From: Candidatus Alistipes intestinigallinarum
Lineage (GTDB): Bacteria > Bacteroidota > Bacteroidia > Bacteroidales > Rikenellaceae
DNA length: 57,415 bases
Direction: 5' to 3'
NCBI GenBank assembly: GCA_019115745.1
Contig: DXDA01000063.1
Location: 1-57,415 of the forward strand
Below the pieces are notes generated by a model. The model made no database searches. It saw only the letters and a program-made list of their open reading frames with translations, and was not told the origin of the DNA. Position numbers and translations under genes: made by a program. Positions 15,676-24,069 of the stretch are shown here, in pieces (position 1 is the first letter of the stretch; the number at the start of each line of letters is the position of its first letter).

Positions 15676-18600
15676 TTATGCAATGGAATAGTGTATTTCA
15701 TTATCATCCAGGTAGTCGACCAGTTCGGGCGTGAGCGAGATCTTGTGGCTCTTCGAGAAGAGGCTCAACGACACCTGCGCCTTGCGGTCGACGAGGCTCA
15801 CGCGCAGCAGCGTGTTCCCCTTCGATTTGCGGACCCGGTCCGAAAGGTCGCGGATCAGCGTTTCGGTCAGCTCCTCGATGGGGAGTTGGATGTTCATCTC
15901 CTTGATCATCGTGTCGCGCAGCTCCTGCAACTGAACCATCGAGACGATCTTGAATTCGAGTTCCTGATCGTTGTAGGGTTTGGGCTGGACCTTTCCGCGG
16001 ATGAAGAGGAAGTAGTCGGCGAAGAGGTACTTGCGGAAGTTCTCATAATCCTTGCCAAAGAGGGCGAATTCGTGCGAACCGTTGTAGTCTTCGAGTTTGA
16101 ACTTGCCCCAGGGCTTCCCGGTCTTGGTCATGAGGTTCTGCACGCTGACGACCATGCCGGCCACGGCAATCTCCTGCCCCTTGAGCGGTTCGAGGTTTTC
16201 GAGTTCCGTGAGCTGGGTCTTGCACATGTGGTCGATGATGATCTTGTAGTCGTCCAGCGGATGCGCCGAGAGGTAGAGCCCGACCATTTCGCGCTCGCGG
16301 GTGAGTTTTTCGAGCTGGCTCCAGTCGGCGCAGGCCGGGATCACCGGGCGCTGGATGTCGACATGCCCGCCCCCGCCGAAGAGGCTCTGCTGGGCGTTGT
16401 TCTGCTCGTTCTGGTAACGCTGCCCGTAGCGCATCAACTGCTCGATGAAGGTGACGCCGCTCGAATCGCGGGAGTCAACGCCGAAGAACTTGCAGCGCGC
16501 AAAATCGGTGATCGAATCGAAGGCCCCGGCGTAGGCGAGGTTTTCGAGACACTTGCGGTTGACAAGCGAGTAGTTCACGCGCTCGATAAAGTCGTAAATA
16601 TCCTTGAAGGGGCCGTTTGCCTTCCGCTCGGCGATGATGCTCTCCACGGCAGCAGCCCCGACGCCCTTCACGGCGGCCAGTCCAAAACGCACATCGCCGG
16701 CGAGGTTGGCCGAGAAGGCTTGCATCGACTCGTTGATGTCGGGACCCAGCACGCTGATGCCCATACGCTTGCACTCGTTCATGTAGAGTGTCAACTGCTC
16801 GATGTTCGTCAGGTTTCGGCTCAGCACCGCCGCCATGTACTCCGAGGGGTAATTGGCCTTGAGGTAGGCGGTCTGGTAAGCGACCCACGAGTAGCACGTG
16901 GCGTGCGACTTGTTGAAGGCGTAGGAGGCGAACTTCTCCCAGTCGGCCCAGATCTTTTCGAGGACTTCGGGGTTGTGTCCGTTCTTCTTGCCGCCCTCGA
17001 TGAACTTGGGCTTCAGGTGGTCCAGCTTGTCCTTGAGCTTCTTACCCATGGCCTTTCGCAAGGTATCCGACTCACCGCGGGTGAAGTTGGCCAGCAGACG
17101 CGACAGCAACATGACCTGCTCCTGGTAGACCGTGATGCCGTAGGTGTCCTTGAGGTACTTCTCCATGATCGGGATGTCGTACACGATGGGGCTGCGTCCG
17201 TGCTTGCGGGCGATGAAATCCGGGATGTAGTCCATCGGGCCGGGCCGATAGAGGGCATTCATGGCGATGAGGTCCTCGAAGGTCGAGGGCTGCAGCTCCC
17301 GGAGGTACTTCTGCATACCCGCGGACTCGAACTGGAACGTTCCGACGGTGCGGCCCTCGCTGTACAACTTGTAGGTCGCCGGGTCGTTGATGATCGAGAA
17401 GTCGTCGATGTCGATCTTCACCCCCTTGGTCTGGCGGATGTTCTCCACGGCATCCTTGATGATCGAGAGGGTCTTCAACCCGAGGAAGTCCATCTTGATC
17501 AGACCCGTATCCTCGATCACCGAACCTTCGTACTGCGTGACGAGCATCTTCTCGCCGGTCTCCTTGTCGTCGGCCGTCGAGACGGGCACCCAATCGGTGA
17601 TGTCGTCGCGGCAGATGATCGTACCGCAGGCGTGCACGCCCGTATTGCGGACGTTGCCTTCGAGCATCTTGGCATAGCGGATCGTGTCGCGCAGCACGGG
17701 ATTGTCCGACTGCTCGGCGGCCTTCAGCTCGGGGACCAGCTCGATGGCCTGCGCCAGACTCTTGACGGCCTTGCCCTCGGGGGTCTTGTCGGGGACCAGC
17801 TTGCAGAGACGGTCCGACTCCGAGAGGACGAGTTTCTGCACGCGGGCCACATCCTTGATGGAGAGTTTGGTGGCCATCGTGCCGTAGGTGATGATGTGGG
17901 CGACCTTCTCCTTGCCGTACTTCTGGGTCACCCAGTTCAAGACGCGGCCGCGGCCATCGTCGTCGAAGTCGACATCAATATCGGGGAGCGAGATACGGTC
18001 GGGGTTCAGGAAACGCTCGAACAGCAGGTCATAGGCGATGGGGTCGATCTGCGTGATGCCCAGACAGTAGGCCACGGCCGACCCGGCCGCCGAACCACGT
18101 CCCGGACCTACCGAGACGTCCAGCTCCTCGCGGGCCGCGCGGATAAAGTCCTGCACGATAAGGAAGTAGCCCGGGAAACCCATCGTCTTCATGATGTGCA
18201 GCTCGAAGCGCAGCCGCTCCTCCTGCTCCTCGGTCAGATGCTCGCCGTAGCGGCGGTGAGCACCCTCCATGGTGAGTTTGGCCAGGTAGTCGGCCTCGAA
18301 CTTGATGCGGTAGAGCTTGTCATAACCGCCCAGCTTCTCGATCTTCTTGCGCCCCTCCTCCTCGGACATGACGACATTGCCGTTCTCGTCGCGCGTAAAT
18401 TCGTTGTAGAGGTCCTCCTCGGTAAAGCGCTGCCGGTACTCCTCCTCGGTTCCGAACTCCTTCGGAATCTCGAAGTTGGGCATGATCGGCGCGTGGTCGA
18501 TCGAGTAGTTCTCGACCTGGTTGCAAATATCCACGGTCGTGGCCATCGCCTCGGGGTCCGTCTCGCCGAAGATCGACTCCATCTCGGCGGTGGTTTTGAG

Positions 18601-19494
18601 CCACTCCTGCTTGGAGTAGAGCATTCGCTTCGGGTCGTCGAGGTCCTTGCCCGTCGAGAGGCAGATCAGCCGATCGTGCGCCTCGGCGTTGTCCTCGTCG
18701 ACGAAGTGCACGTCGTTCGTACAGACCATCCGCACGTTATACTTGGCAGCCAGCTCCCGCAGATGCTTGTTGACATGCAACTGCATGGGGTAGGCCTCGT
18801 GGTTGGCGCGCTCGACGGTGGCCTTGTGGAGCTGCAGCTCCAGGTAATAGTCATCCCCGAAGAGGTTCTTGTGCCAGCGGATCGCCTCCTCGGCCTTTTC
18901 GAGATCGTTGGCCGTGATGGCGCGGGGGACCTCCCCGGCCAGGCAGGCCGAACAGCAGATCAGCCCCTCGTGGTACTTCTCGATCTCGGTGCGGTCCGTA
19001 CGCGGACGCATGTAGAAACCTTCGGTCCAGGCCTTCGAGACGATCTTGATGAGGTTGTGATAGCCCTTGAGGTTCTTGGCCAGCAGGATCAGGTGGTAAC
19101 CGCTCTGGTCGGGTTTTCCCTCCTTGTCGTAAAGCGTGCGGCGGGCGACGTAGACCTCGCAGCCGATAATGGCCTTGAAGGCGGCCTTGCGGCGCAGCTC
19201 TTCCAGCTCCTTCTCGCAGCGGGCGATCTCGGCGGCAGGGTCGTCCACGACCTCCGAGCCGTCGCGCAGGGCGGCAATCCGGGCTTCGCACGCCGCGGCC
19301 TTCTCCTTGAACTTCCCCTTGACCTTCTTCGTGTAGTTGTAGAACTCCTTGATTCCAAACATGTTGCCGTGATCGGTCACGGCAATGCCGGGCTGACCGT
19401 CGGCGAGGGCCTTGTCCACGAGTTTCGGGATACTGGCCTGCCCGTCGAGGATCGAGTATTGCGTATGTACGTGAAGATGTACGAATTGGGACAT
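15676..19494 (-). CDS. dnaE: DNA polymerase III alpha subunit
   Basis: 1272 aa from the ATG at 19494 (MSQFVHLHVHTQYSILDG); further upstream in-frame sequence is not DnaE-like and is AT-rich spacer. The N-terminal PHP domain has the HLHVHTQYSILDG motif. The C-family polymerase core has GPGRGSAAGSAVAYCLGITQ near residues 470-489, the catalytic Asp pair in LPDIDVDFDDDGRG near 515-528, and the third Asp region further on. Then come a helix-hairpin-helix region (FGLAAVKGVGAAAVESI near 935) and an OB domain (EIAVAGMVVSVQNLMTKTGK near 1110). It is the replicative polymerase. Confidence 0.96.
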   Translation of the reverse strand: MSQFVHLHVHTQYSILDGQASIPKLVDKALADGQPGIAVTDHGNMFGIKEFYNYTKKVKGKFKEKAAACEARIAALRDGSEVVDDPAAEIARCEKELEELRRKAAFKAIIGCEVYVARRTLYDKEGKPDQSGYHLILLAKNLKGYHNLIKIVSKAWTEGFYMRPRTDRTEIEKYHEGLICCSACLAGEVPRAITANDLEKAEEAIRWHKNLFGDDYYLELQLHKATVERANHEAYPMQLHVNKHLRELAAKYNVRMVCTNDVHFVDEDNAEAHDRLICLSTGKDLDDPKRMLYSKQEWLKTTAEMESIFGETDPEAMATTVDICNQVENYSIDHAPIMPNFEIPKEFGTEEEYRQRFTEEDLYNEFTRDENGNVVMSEEEGRKKIEKLGGYDKLYRIKFEADYLAKLTMEGAHRRYGEHLTEEQEERLRFELHIMKTMGFPGYFLIVQDFIRAAREELDVSVGPGRGSAAGSAVAYCLGITQIDPIAYDLLFERFLNPDRISLPDIDVDFDDDGRGRVLNWVTQKYGKEKVAHIITYGTMATKLSIKDVARVQKLVLSESDRLCKLVPDKTPEGKAVKSLAQAIELVPELKAAEQSDNPVLRDTIRYAKMLEGNVRNTGVHACGTIICRDDITDWVPVSTADDKETGEKMLVTQYEGSVIEDTGLIKMDFLGLKTLSIIKDAVENIRQTKGVKIDIDDFSIINDPATYKLYSEGRTVGTFQFESAGMQKYLRELQPSTFEDLIAMNALYRPGPMDYIPDFIARKHGRSPIVYDIPIMEKYLKDTYGITVYQEQVMLLSRLLANFTRGESDTLRKAMGKKLKDKLDHLKPKFIEGGKKNGHNPEVLEKIWADWEKFASYAFNKSHATCYSWVAYQTAYLKANYPSEYMAAVLSRNLTNIEQLTLYMNECKRMGISVLGPDINESMQAFSANLAGDVRFGLAAVKGVGAAAVESIIAERKANGPFKDIYDFIERVNYSLVNRKCLENLAYAGAFDSITDFARCKFFGVDSRDSSGVTFIEQLMRYGQRYQNEQNNAQQSLFGGGGHVDIQRPVIPACADWSQLEKLTREREMVGLYLSAHPLDDYKIIIDHMCKTQLTELENLEPLKGQEIAVAGMVVSVQNLMTKTGKPWGKFKLEDYNGSHEFALFGKDYENFRKYLFADYFLFIRGKVQPKPYNDQELEFKIVSMVQLQELRDTMIKEMNIQLPIEELTETLIRDLSDRVRKSKGNTLLRVSLVDRKAQVSLSLFSKSHKISLTPELVDYLDDNEIHYSIA

Positions 19495-19540
19495 TTTCGA
19501 AGTGTTTTCCAGGGGTTTTCCAGGGGTTTTCCAGGTTTTT
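19494..19540 (-). promoter_or_regulatory. Helically phased A-tracts directly upstream of dnaE
   Basis: On the minus strand, A-tracts lie at 19494-19497, 19505-19508, 19516-19519, 19527-19530 and 19536-19540, i.e. at 11, 11, 11 and about 10 base intervals. Three of them are parts of an 11-base tandem repeat (TTTTCCAGGGG on plus). Such phasing predicts curved DNA in the translation/transcription start region. Confidence 0.6.
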
Positions 19541-19586
19541 GGCGACGTAAAGATAACGATATTTACAGAGATTTCCCGGCCGGGTT

Positions 19587-19618
19587 CTTGTATTTTATCA
19601 ACAAAATGCTTAACTTTA
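19587..19618 (+). promoter_or_regulatory. Promoter of the DUF2007 gene
   Basis: CTTG at 19587-19590 (one mismatch to TTTG), a 20-base spacer and TAACTTTA at 19611-19618. The ATG is at 19645. Confidence 0.5.
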
Positions 19619-19644
19619 AATATCGAACCAAAACCGAAAGACTT

Positions 19645-19854
19645 ATGCAAGACGACTCGTTGGTTGTATTGGCGGAGTACAACACCGTAACGGAGGCCGA
19701 GATCGCCAAATCGATGCTCGACAGTGCCGGGATCTGGTCGACAATCCGCAACGAATACATGTCGGCCATCTATCCGATCGGCACGATGCCCGCCCAGATC
19801 GTAGTCCGTGCGGAGGAACTGGAGAAGGCCCGCACGCTGCTGCAAAACCGGTAA
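19645..19854 (+). CDS. DUF2007 domain-containing small protein
   Basis: 69 aa. It starts MQDDSLVVLAEYNTVTEAEI and has the DUF2007 pattern: a hydrophobic strand followed by TEAEIAKSMLDSAGIWS, and a C-terminal strand AQIVVRAEELEKARTLL. This ferredoxin-like small domain resembles an ACT or PII-tail module and is annotated as a putative signal-transducing protein, but no function is established. It has its own promoter and a strong terminator and is divergent from dnaE. Confidence 0.8.
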   Translation: MQDDSLVVLAEYNTVTEAEIAKSMLDSAGIWSTIRNEYMSAIYPIGTMPAQIVVRAEELEKARTLLQNR

Positions 19855-19924
19855 ACGCACGGCTGGGCGCAGATACGGAGACCCTCGCCGTGTGCAGCAC
19901 GGAGCGGGAACCGGCATACATGCA

Positions 19925-19960
19925 AAAGGCTTCGTCCGTATGGGACGAAGCCTTTGTTTT
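19925..19960. terminator. Bidirectional terminator between the DUF2007 gene and aroE
   Basis: Perfect 13-base stem AAAGGCTTCGTCC (19925-19937) with GGACGAAGCCTTT (19943-19955), loop GTATG, followed by GTTTTT. It separates two convergent genes. Confidence 0.9.
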
Positions 19961-19982
19961 TCACGATACTGCCAGGTGTCAG

Positions 19983-20732
19983 CTAAAGCAATTCTTCACC
20001 ATTCCAGATGCGCCACGACGCCTCGGCCTGTTCGACAAACATCGTCCGCCCGTTTAACGTATGGGCCCCGCGCTGGCGGCCGTAGTCGAGGAACTGCGTC
20101 ACCTCCGGGTTGTAGACCAGATCGAGCAGGTAGTGGTCCGGCGTGAGGTAGGCGTAGGGGATGCGCGGCGCCTCCGTGACGTTGGGGTAGGTTCCCACGG
20201 GTGAGGCGTTGACAATCAGCCGGCTCTGCTCCACCACCTCGCACGGCAGGTTGTCATAGGTGTAGTTGCCCTTCGCCGGGTCGCGCGAAACCAGCGCAAA
20301 GGGGATTCCCCGCTCGGCCAGTGCATACTGCACGGCCTGCGAAGCCCCGCCGGTCCCGAGGACAAGCGCCTGCTCGGGCTCGGCAAAGCCCAGCAGTTCG
20401 CTCAACGCCTCGCGCAGCCCGATGATGTCGGTATTGAATCCCTCCAGCCGCCCCTCCGGCGTGCGGCGGATGCAGTTCACCGCCCCAATGGCCCGCGCCT
20501 CGGGCGACACCGCATCCAGAAAAGCCATCACTTCGCGCTTGTAGGGGATCGTGACGTTCAGGCCGCAGAGCTCCGGGTGCTGCTCCAGCAACCCGCTCAG
20601 CGCCCCGATCTCCGGCAGTTCATAAAGTGCATACGCACAATCGTTTATCGCCTCTTTAGAAAACTTCTCCGTGAAGTAGGCCGCCGATGCCGAATGGCCC
20701 AGCGGACGGCCGATCAATCCGAATTTTCGCAT
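19983..20732 (-). CDS. aroE: Shikimate dehydrogenase
   Basis: 249 aa. It reduces 3-dehydroshikimate to shikimate with NADPH in the aromatic amino acid pathway. It starts MRKFGLIGRPLGHSASAAYF (substrate-binding Ser pair). The catalytic Lys is in LNVTIPYKREVM near residues 59-70, the catalytic Asp in EGFNTDIIGLREAL near 96-109, and the NADP-binding VLGTGGASQAV near 124-134. The product feeds tryptophan and phenylalanine synthesis, so it is functionally related to trpB2 at the right end of the window. It starts 3 bases after the DUF368 stop. Confidence 0.95.
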   Translation of the reverse strand: MRKFGLIGRPLGHSASAAYFTEKFSKEAINDCAYALYELPEIGALSGLLEQHPELCGLNVTIPYKREVMAFLDAVSPEARAIGAVNCIRRTPEGRLEGFNTDIIGLREALSELLGFAEPEQALVLGTGGASQAVQYALAERGIPFALVSRDPAKGNYTYDNLPCEVVEQSRLIVNASPVGTYPNVTEAPRIPYAYLTPDHYLLDLVYNPEVTQFLDYGRQRGAHTLNGRTMFVEQAEASWRIWNGEELL

Positions 20733-20735
20733 GGC

Positions 20736-21680
20736 TCAATCCTCCTTTCTTTGCGTTGTGATGAAGCGGGCCAGGGTCTCGATGCCGTAGATGGTCAAAA
20801 ATCCCACGACACAGAGAATCACGGCCTCGGCCAGCAGGGCCGGTTTGTCGTAGAGCGTCTCGAATGCCCCCGGCGTGATGTTGCTCTCAACCAGCGGCTG
20901 CACCTTTCCGTGGCTGTCGACATAGGTCTCCACAACCTTCTTCCAGGGCCATACCTTGTTGAGCGAGCCGACCATGAATCCCATCAGGACGGCCACCGTC
21001 AGGTCGTGCCAGTGCTTGAGCAGCCACGACAGCAGGTGCGAGAAGGAGATGATGCCGGCCGCAGCCCCCACGATGAAGATCGCCATGACCGGAATGTTCA
21101 GATCGCCGACGGCCTGCATGATGTACTGATACTTGCCCAGCAACAGCAGGATGAAGGCACCGGAGATGCCCGGGAGGATCATGGCGCAGATGGCGATGGC
21201 GCCCGACAGCATGACGAACCACCAGTCGTCGGGGGTTTCGGCCGGGGTTGCGACGGTGATCCACCACGCCACGACGGCCCCGACGATAAACGAGAGGAGG
21301 ACCTGCCAGTTCCAGCGTTCGATTTGCCGGGCGATGAGGATCGCCGAGGCGATGATCAGTCCGAAGAAGAACGACCAGATGGCAATGGGGTGGTGTTCGA
21401 GCAGGTAGGTCATCAGCCGGGCCAGCGAGAAGATGGCGATGGCGATACCCGTCAGCACGGGCAGCAGGAACCGTCCGTTGATGTGGCGCCAGAACGCTCC
21501 GAGCCGGCCTTTCAGCAGCAACTTGAGGGCCGTGGCATTGACGCTGCGGATCGAATCGAGAAGTTCTTCGTAGATGCCCGAGATGAAGGCGATCGTACCG
21601 CCCGAGACGCCGGGCACCACGTCGGCCATACCCATGGCGCATCCTTTCAGGGCGAGGAGGATGTAGCGGGAAACGTTCAT
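20736..21680 (-). CDS. DUF368 family membrane protein (PopT-like polyprenyl-phosphate transporter)
   Basis: 314 aa, with 8-9 hydrophobic segments spread over the length. The family signature MGMADVVPGVSGGTIAFISG is near residues 16-35, and a second inverted copy of the motif, AMILPGISGAFILLLLG, is near 169-185. This internal repeat is typical of DUF368. Members of the family (PopT) have been shown in other bacteria to return undecaprenyl phosphate across the cytoplasmic membrane, alongside DedA proteins. The same role here is inference from the family. It is probably co-transcribed with aroE from the promoter at 21794. Confidence 0.85.
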   Translation of the reverse strand: MNVSRYILLALKGCAMGMADVVPGVSGGTIAFISGIYEELLDSIRSVNATALKLLLKGRLGAFWRHINGRFLLPVLTGIAIAIFSLARLMTYLLEHHPIAIWSFFFGLIIASAILIARQIERWNWQVLLSFIVGAVVAWWITVATPAETPDDWWFVMLSGAIAICAMILPGISGAFILLLLGKYQYIMQAVGDLNIPVMAIFIVGAAAGIISFSHLLSWLLKHWHDLTVAVLMGFMVGSLNKVWPWKKVVETYVDSHGKVQPLVESNITPGAFETLYDKPALLAEAVILCVVGFLTIYGIETLARFITTQRKED

Positions 21681-21793
21681 AATTTCAGCATAAGCGGTTT
21701 AGAGAGACTCCAGGAGGGTTCGACGGGCGAGATCCGGACCGGGATTCCCCGAGGTCCATCCGCCCGAACTCTTCGGGGCTTTTTTCGGAGGGC

Positions 21794-21825
21794 AAAGATA
21801 CGAAAAGGTGTGAGGATCGCCAAAC
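21794..21825 (-). promoter_or_regulatory. Promoter of the DUF368-aroE operon
   Basis: Minus strand: TTTG at 21822-21825, a 20-base spacer and a perfect TATCTTTG at 21794-21801. It lies about 115 bases from the DUF368 ATG. Confidence 0.75.
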
Positions 21826-21956
21826 GAAAACGAAGTTTTCGAGAGGGGGCTCTCCCGAGGCGTATCCGCTTCGCAATGCCCGGGATACGGAAAATCGTCC
21901 GGCGCGCTCCGTTCCGGGCGTGGCCCACGATTGCGCCCGCGGCGACCGATGGATAC

Positions 21957-21990
21957 GGAAAAGGCCGTCCGGCACGATTGCCGGACGGCC
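21957..21990 (-). terminator. Terminator of the DUF3276 gene
   Basis: Perfect 12-base stem GGCCGTCCGGCA (21963-21974) with TGCCGGACGGCC (21979-21990), loop CGAT. Read on the minus strand it is followed by TTTTCC. Confidence 0.85.
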
Positions 21991-22012
21991 CTGTTCCGAG
22001 GTGTCACGGGCC

Positions 22013-22309
22013 TCATTTCACCGGCTCGGGAATACCTTTGCTGCGGCGAATGAATTCGACGACTTCACCGAGTCCTTCCGAGAACTTCGTAAAATCTTCC
22101 TTATACAGAAAGATTTTGTGTCGGTCGTAAGAAGACGAGCCATCGGGAGCCGTAATTTTCCGGCTCTCGGTGATGGTCAGGAACCAGTCGTCGCCGCGTG
22201 TAGCCCTGACATCGAAAAAATAAGTACGACGGCCCGCCTTTACGGCTTTGGAGAGGATCTGATCTCCATAATCCTCATTGTCGCGTCGTGGTTGGGTTGG
22301 GGTTGACAT
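22013..22309 (-). CDS. DUF3276 PUR-alpha-like nucleic-acid-binding protein
   Basis: 98 aa. Matches the DUF3276 family of single PUR domains found in Bacteroidetes and spirochaetes: GRRTYFFDVRATRGDDWFLT near residues 26-45 (beta strands), ITESRKI, and the helix FTKFSEGLGEVVEFI near 73-87. PUR domains of this type dimerise and bind single-stranded DNA or RNA. The cellular role in Bacteroidetes is not known. It is a single gene with its own promoter and terminator. Confidence 0.87.
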   Translation of the reverse strand: MSTPTQPRRDNEDYGDQILSKAVKAGRRTYFFDVRATRGDDWFLTITESRKITAPDGSSSYDRHKIFLYKEDFTKFSEGLGEVVEFIRRSKGIPEPVK

Positions 22310-22359
22310 GGGACTTATTTTTTGGGGTTAACTCCGAGGGGTCTTCAACCTGTCGGATT

Positions 22360-22398
22360 CGTATAGACGAATATACGAAAAAGTTTACAAAATGCAAA
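22360..22398 (-). promoter_or_regulatory. Promoter of the DUF3276 gene with an overlapping palindrome
   Basis: Minus strand: TTTG at 22395-22398, a 19-base spacer and TATATTCG at 22368-22375 (one mismatch). CGTATA-N6-TATACG (22360-22377) is a palindrome lying over the -7 box, a possible operator. Confidence 0.6.
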
Positions 22399-22407
22399 AA
22401 ATCCCGG

Positions 22408-24006
22408 TTATTTTTTCGGCTCCAGGATCGGTTTTCCCCGTTGGTCCCAGGCTTCGAGGAGCTCCACGGCCTGCCGGTAGGCCGTACTCAGCCGGGGATT
22501 CACCACCTGAAAATAAGCTCCCGTGCCGAACAGGCGCTGAGCAGCAAGGGCTTTGAGCTGCGTCCGCACGAGGGATTCCGAGACGGCGAAGCCCTCCGGA
22601 TCGAGCTCCACACCGCGCCGCACGCCCAGCTCCGTGAGCGCCCCGAGCACCTCGTCCGAGGGTTCGAACCCGGCGTCGAAGGCCTCGAAAGAGGGGTAAT
22701 GCCGCGAGAGCGTGTCGCGTGAACGGTCGAGCCAGTCGTTGACGAATTCGGCCACGACGCCGCGCCGGATCAATTCTGCATAGTAGTCGGAGTAGCCCGC
22801 CGTATCGGCTTCGACCACAATATCGGGGCGGATTCCGCCACCGCCGTAAACCGTGCGGCCGGTGCGGAGCGTGCGGAAGGCCGGGGCCCCGGCATCGAGC
22901 GAATCGCGCACGGCATCGTCGTAGCGCCGCAGATGGTCGAGGTAGTATTCGCGGCGCTTGCCCTGCTCATAGGGGCGCTGGATGACCCGCCCCGAGGGGG
23001 TGTGGTAGCGGGCCACGGTGATCCGCACGGCCGAGCCGTCGGGCAGTCCGATCTGCCGCTGCACGAGCCCCTTCCCGAAGCTCGGGCGCCCGATGACGAC
23101 ACCCCGGTCCCAGTCCTGCATGGCCCCTGCGACGATCTCCGAGGCCGAGGCCGACGCCTCGTCGATCAGCACCACGAGTTTTCCGCGGAGATCCTCGCCG
23201 TTGGTCGGTGCGCGGAACGACGAGGAGGGTACGGCCCGCCCCTCGGTGGAGACGATCGTCGCACCGCGCGGCAGGAAGAAACCCGCCATCCCGATGGCCT
23301 GTTCCAACAGCCCGCCGCCGTTCCCGCGCAGGTCGAGGATCAGCTTTTCGGGGCGCCCCAACTCCCGATACCCCTTCGAGAACTCCTCCATCGTGGTGTG
23401 GCCGAAGCGGTTGACCTTGATGTATCCGATGCCTTCCGGGGTCCGGTAGGCGGCATCCACGGTATTGAGCGGAATCTTGTCGCGCACGATCACGAAGTGG
23501 AGCAGCCCCGGGGTTCCGTGACGCACGACATCGATCTCAACCTTCGTACCGCTCCTGCCGCGCAGGTGCTTGGGAACTTCGGTGCGGGTCATTCCCACGG
23601 CCGACAGCGTGTCGATGCGCACGATACGGTCGTTGGCCCTCACGCCGACCCGCTCGGCCGGGCCTCCGGCGATGGTGTTCACGACGATCACCGTGTCGCG
23701 CAGCGTATTGAACTCCACACCGATCCCGCTGAACTCCCCCTCGAAGCTCTCCCGCACGCCCTTCATCTCCTCGGCATCGAGGTAGGCCGAATGGGGGTCC
23801 AGCTCTTCGAGCATCCCCCGGATAGCCCCCTCGACAACGGGTTTCATCTCCACGTCATCGACGTAGAGGCCGGTCAGATAGCGGTAGACCTGCATCAGTT
23901 TCTGGAACTGCTGCAGATTCTCCTCGCTCGGTTCGGGATTCGCGCCCCGGGCAGCCAGCGGCAGCGTCCCGAGCAGCAGCAGGACAACGATAAGGTAATT
24001 TCGCAT
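22408..24006 (-). CDS. S41 family carboxyl-terminal processing protease
   Basis: 532 aa from the ATG at 24006 (MRNYLIVVLLLLGTLPLAARG, a signal peptide); an upstream in-frame start at 24027 only lengthens the leader. The PDZ domain lies near residues 85-170 (FSGIGVEFNTLRDTVIV). The S41 catalytic domain has GYIKVNRFGHTTMEEF near 200 and LILDLRGNGGGLLEQA near 227-242. The Ser of the Ser-Lys dyad is in LIDEASASASEIVAGA near 278-293, and the Lys is in SFGKGLVQ near 309-316. It acts in the periplasm on protein C-termini; targets are unknown. The C-terminal 140 residues are an extra helical region. Confidence 0.92.
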   Translation of the reverse strand: MRNYLIVVLLLLGTLPLAARGANPEPSEENLQQFQKLMQVYRYLTGLYVDDVEMKPVVEGAIRGMLEELDPHSAYLDAEEMKGVRESFEGEFSGIGVEFNTLRDTVIVVNTIAGGPAERVGVRANDRIVRIDTLSAVGMTRTEVPKHLRGRSGTKVEIDVVRHGTPGLLHFVIVRDKIPLNTVDAAYRTPEGIGYIKVNRFGHTTMEEFSKGYRELGRPEKLILDLRGNGGGLLEQAIGMAGFFLPRGATIVSTEGRAVPSSSFRAPTNGEDLRGKLVVLIDEASASASEIVAGAMQDWDRGVVIGRPSFGKGLVQRQIGLPDGSAVRITVARYHTPSGRVIQRPYEQGKRREYYLDHLRRYDDAVRDSLDAGAPAFRTLRTGRTVYGGGGIRPDIVVEADTAGYSDYYAELIRRGVVAEFVNDWLDRSRDTLSRHYPSFEAFDAGFEPSDEVLGALTELGVRRGVELDPEGFAVSESLVRTQLKALAAQRLFGTGAYFQVVNPRLSTAYRQAVELLEAWDQRGKPILEPKK

Positions 24007-24030
24007 GGTCGATTGGCAATATATCATTTA

Positions 24031-24057
24031 TAAAAAGGGCCCCGCGCTGCGGAGCCC
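24031..24057 (-). terminator. Terminator of hisS
   Basis: Minus strand: GGGC-CCGC/GCGG-GCCC stem with one mismatch (plus coordinates 24037-24057) followed by TTTTTA (24031-24036). It implies that the downstream S41 protease gene needs a separate start signal or readthrough. Confidence 0.7.
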
Positions 24058-24069
24058 TGTATCGAAGTG

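Larger units (their letters stand above)
21681..22012. other. 332-base spacer: DUF368 leader, short direct repeats and a terminator
   Basis: It holds the DUF368/aroE promoter (21794-21825) and a roughly 107-base leader. In the leader there is a hairpin CCCGAA-CTC-TTCGGG followed by GCTTTTTT at 21763-21786, oriented to stop plus-strand transcription. GGATACGGAAAA occurs at both 21883-21894 and 21951-21962, and the terminator of the DUF3276 gene is at 21957-21990. Confidence 0.6.

Noticed and set aside
14911..19854. A 1647-codon open frame on plus, antisense to dnaE
   Set aside because: It is a shadow of the high-GC coding sequence on the other strand, shows no domain pattern, and spans dnaE, trxA and DUF2007 boundaries.
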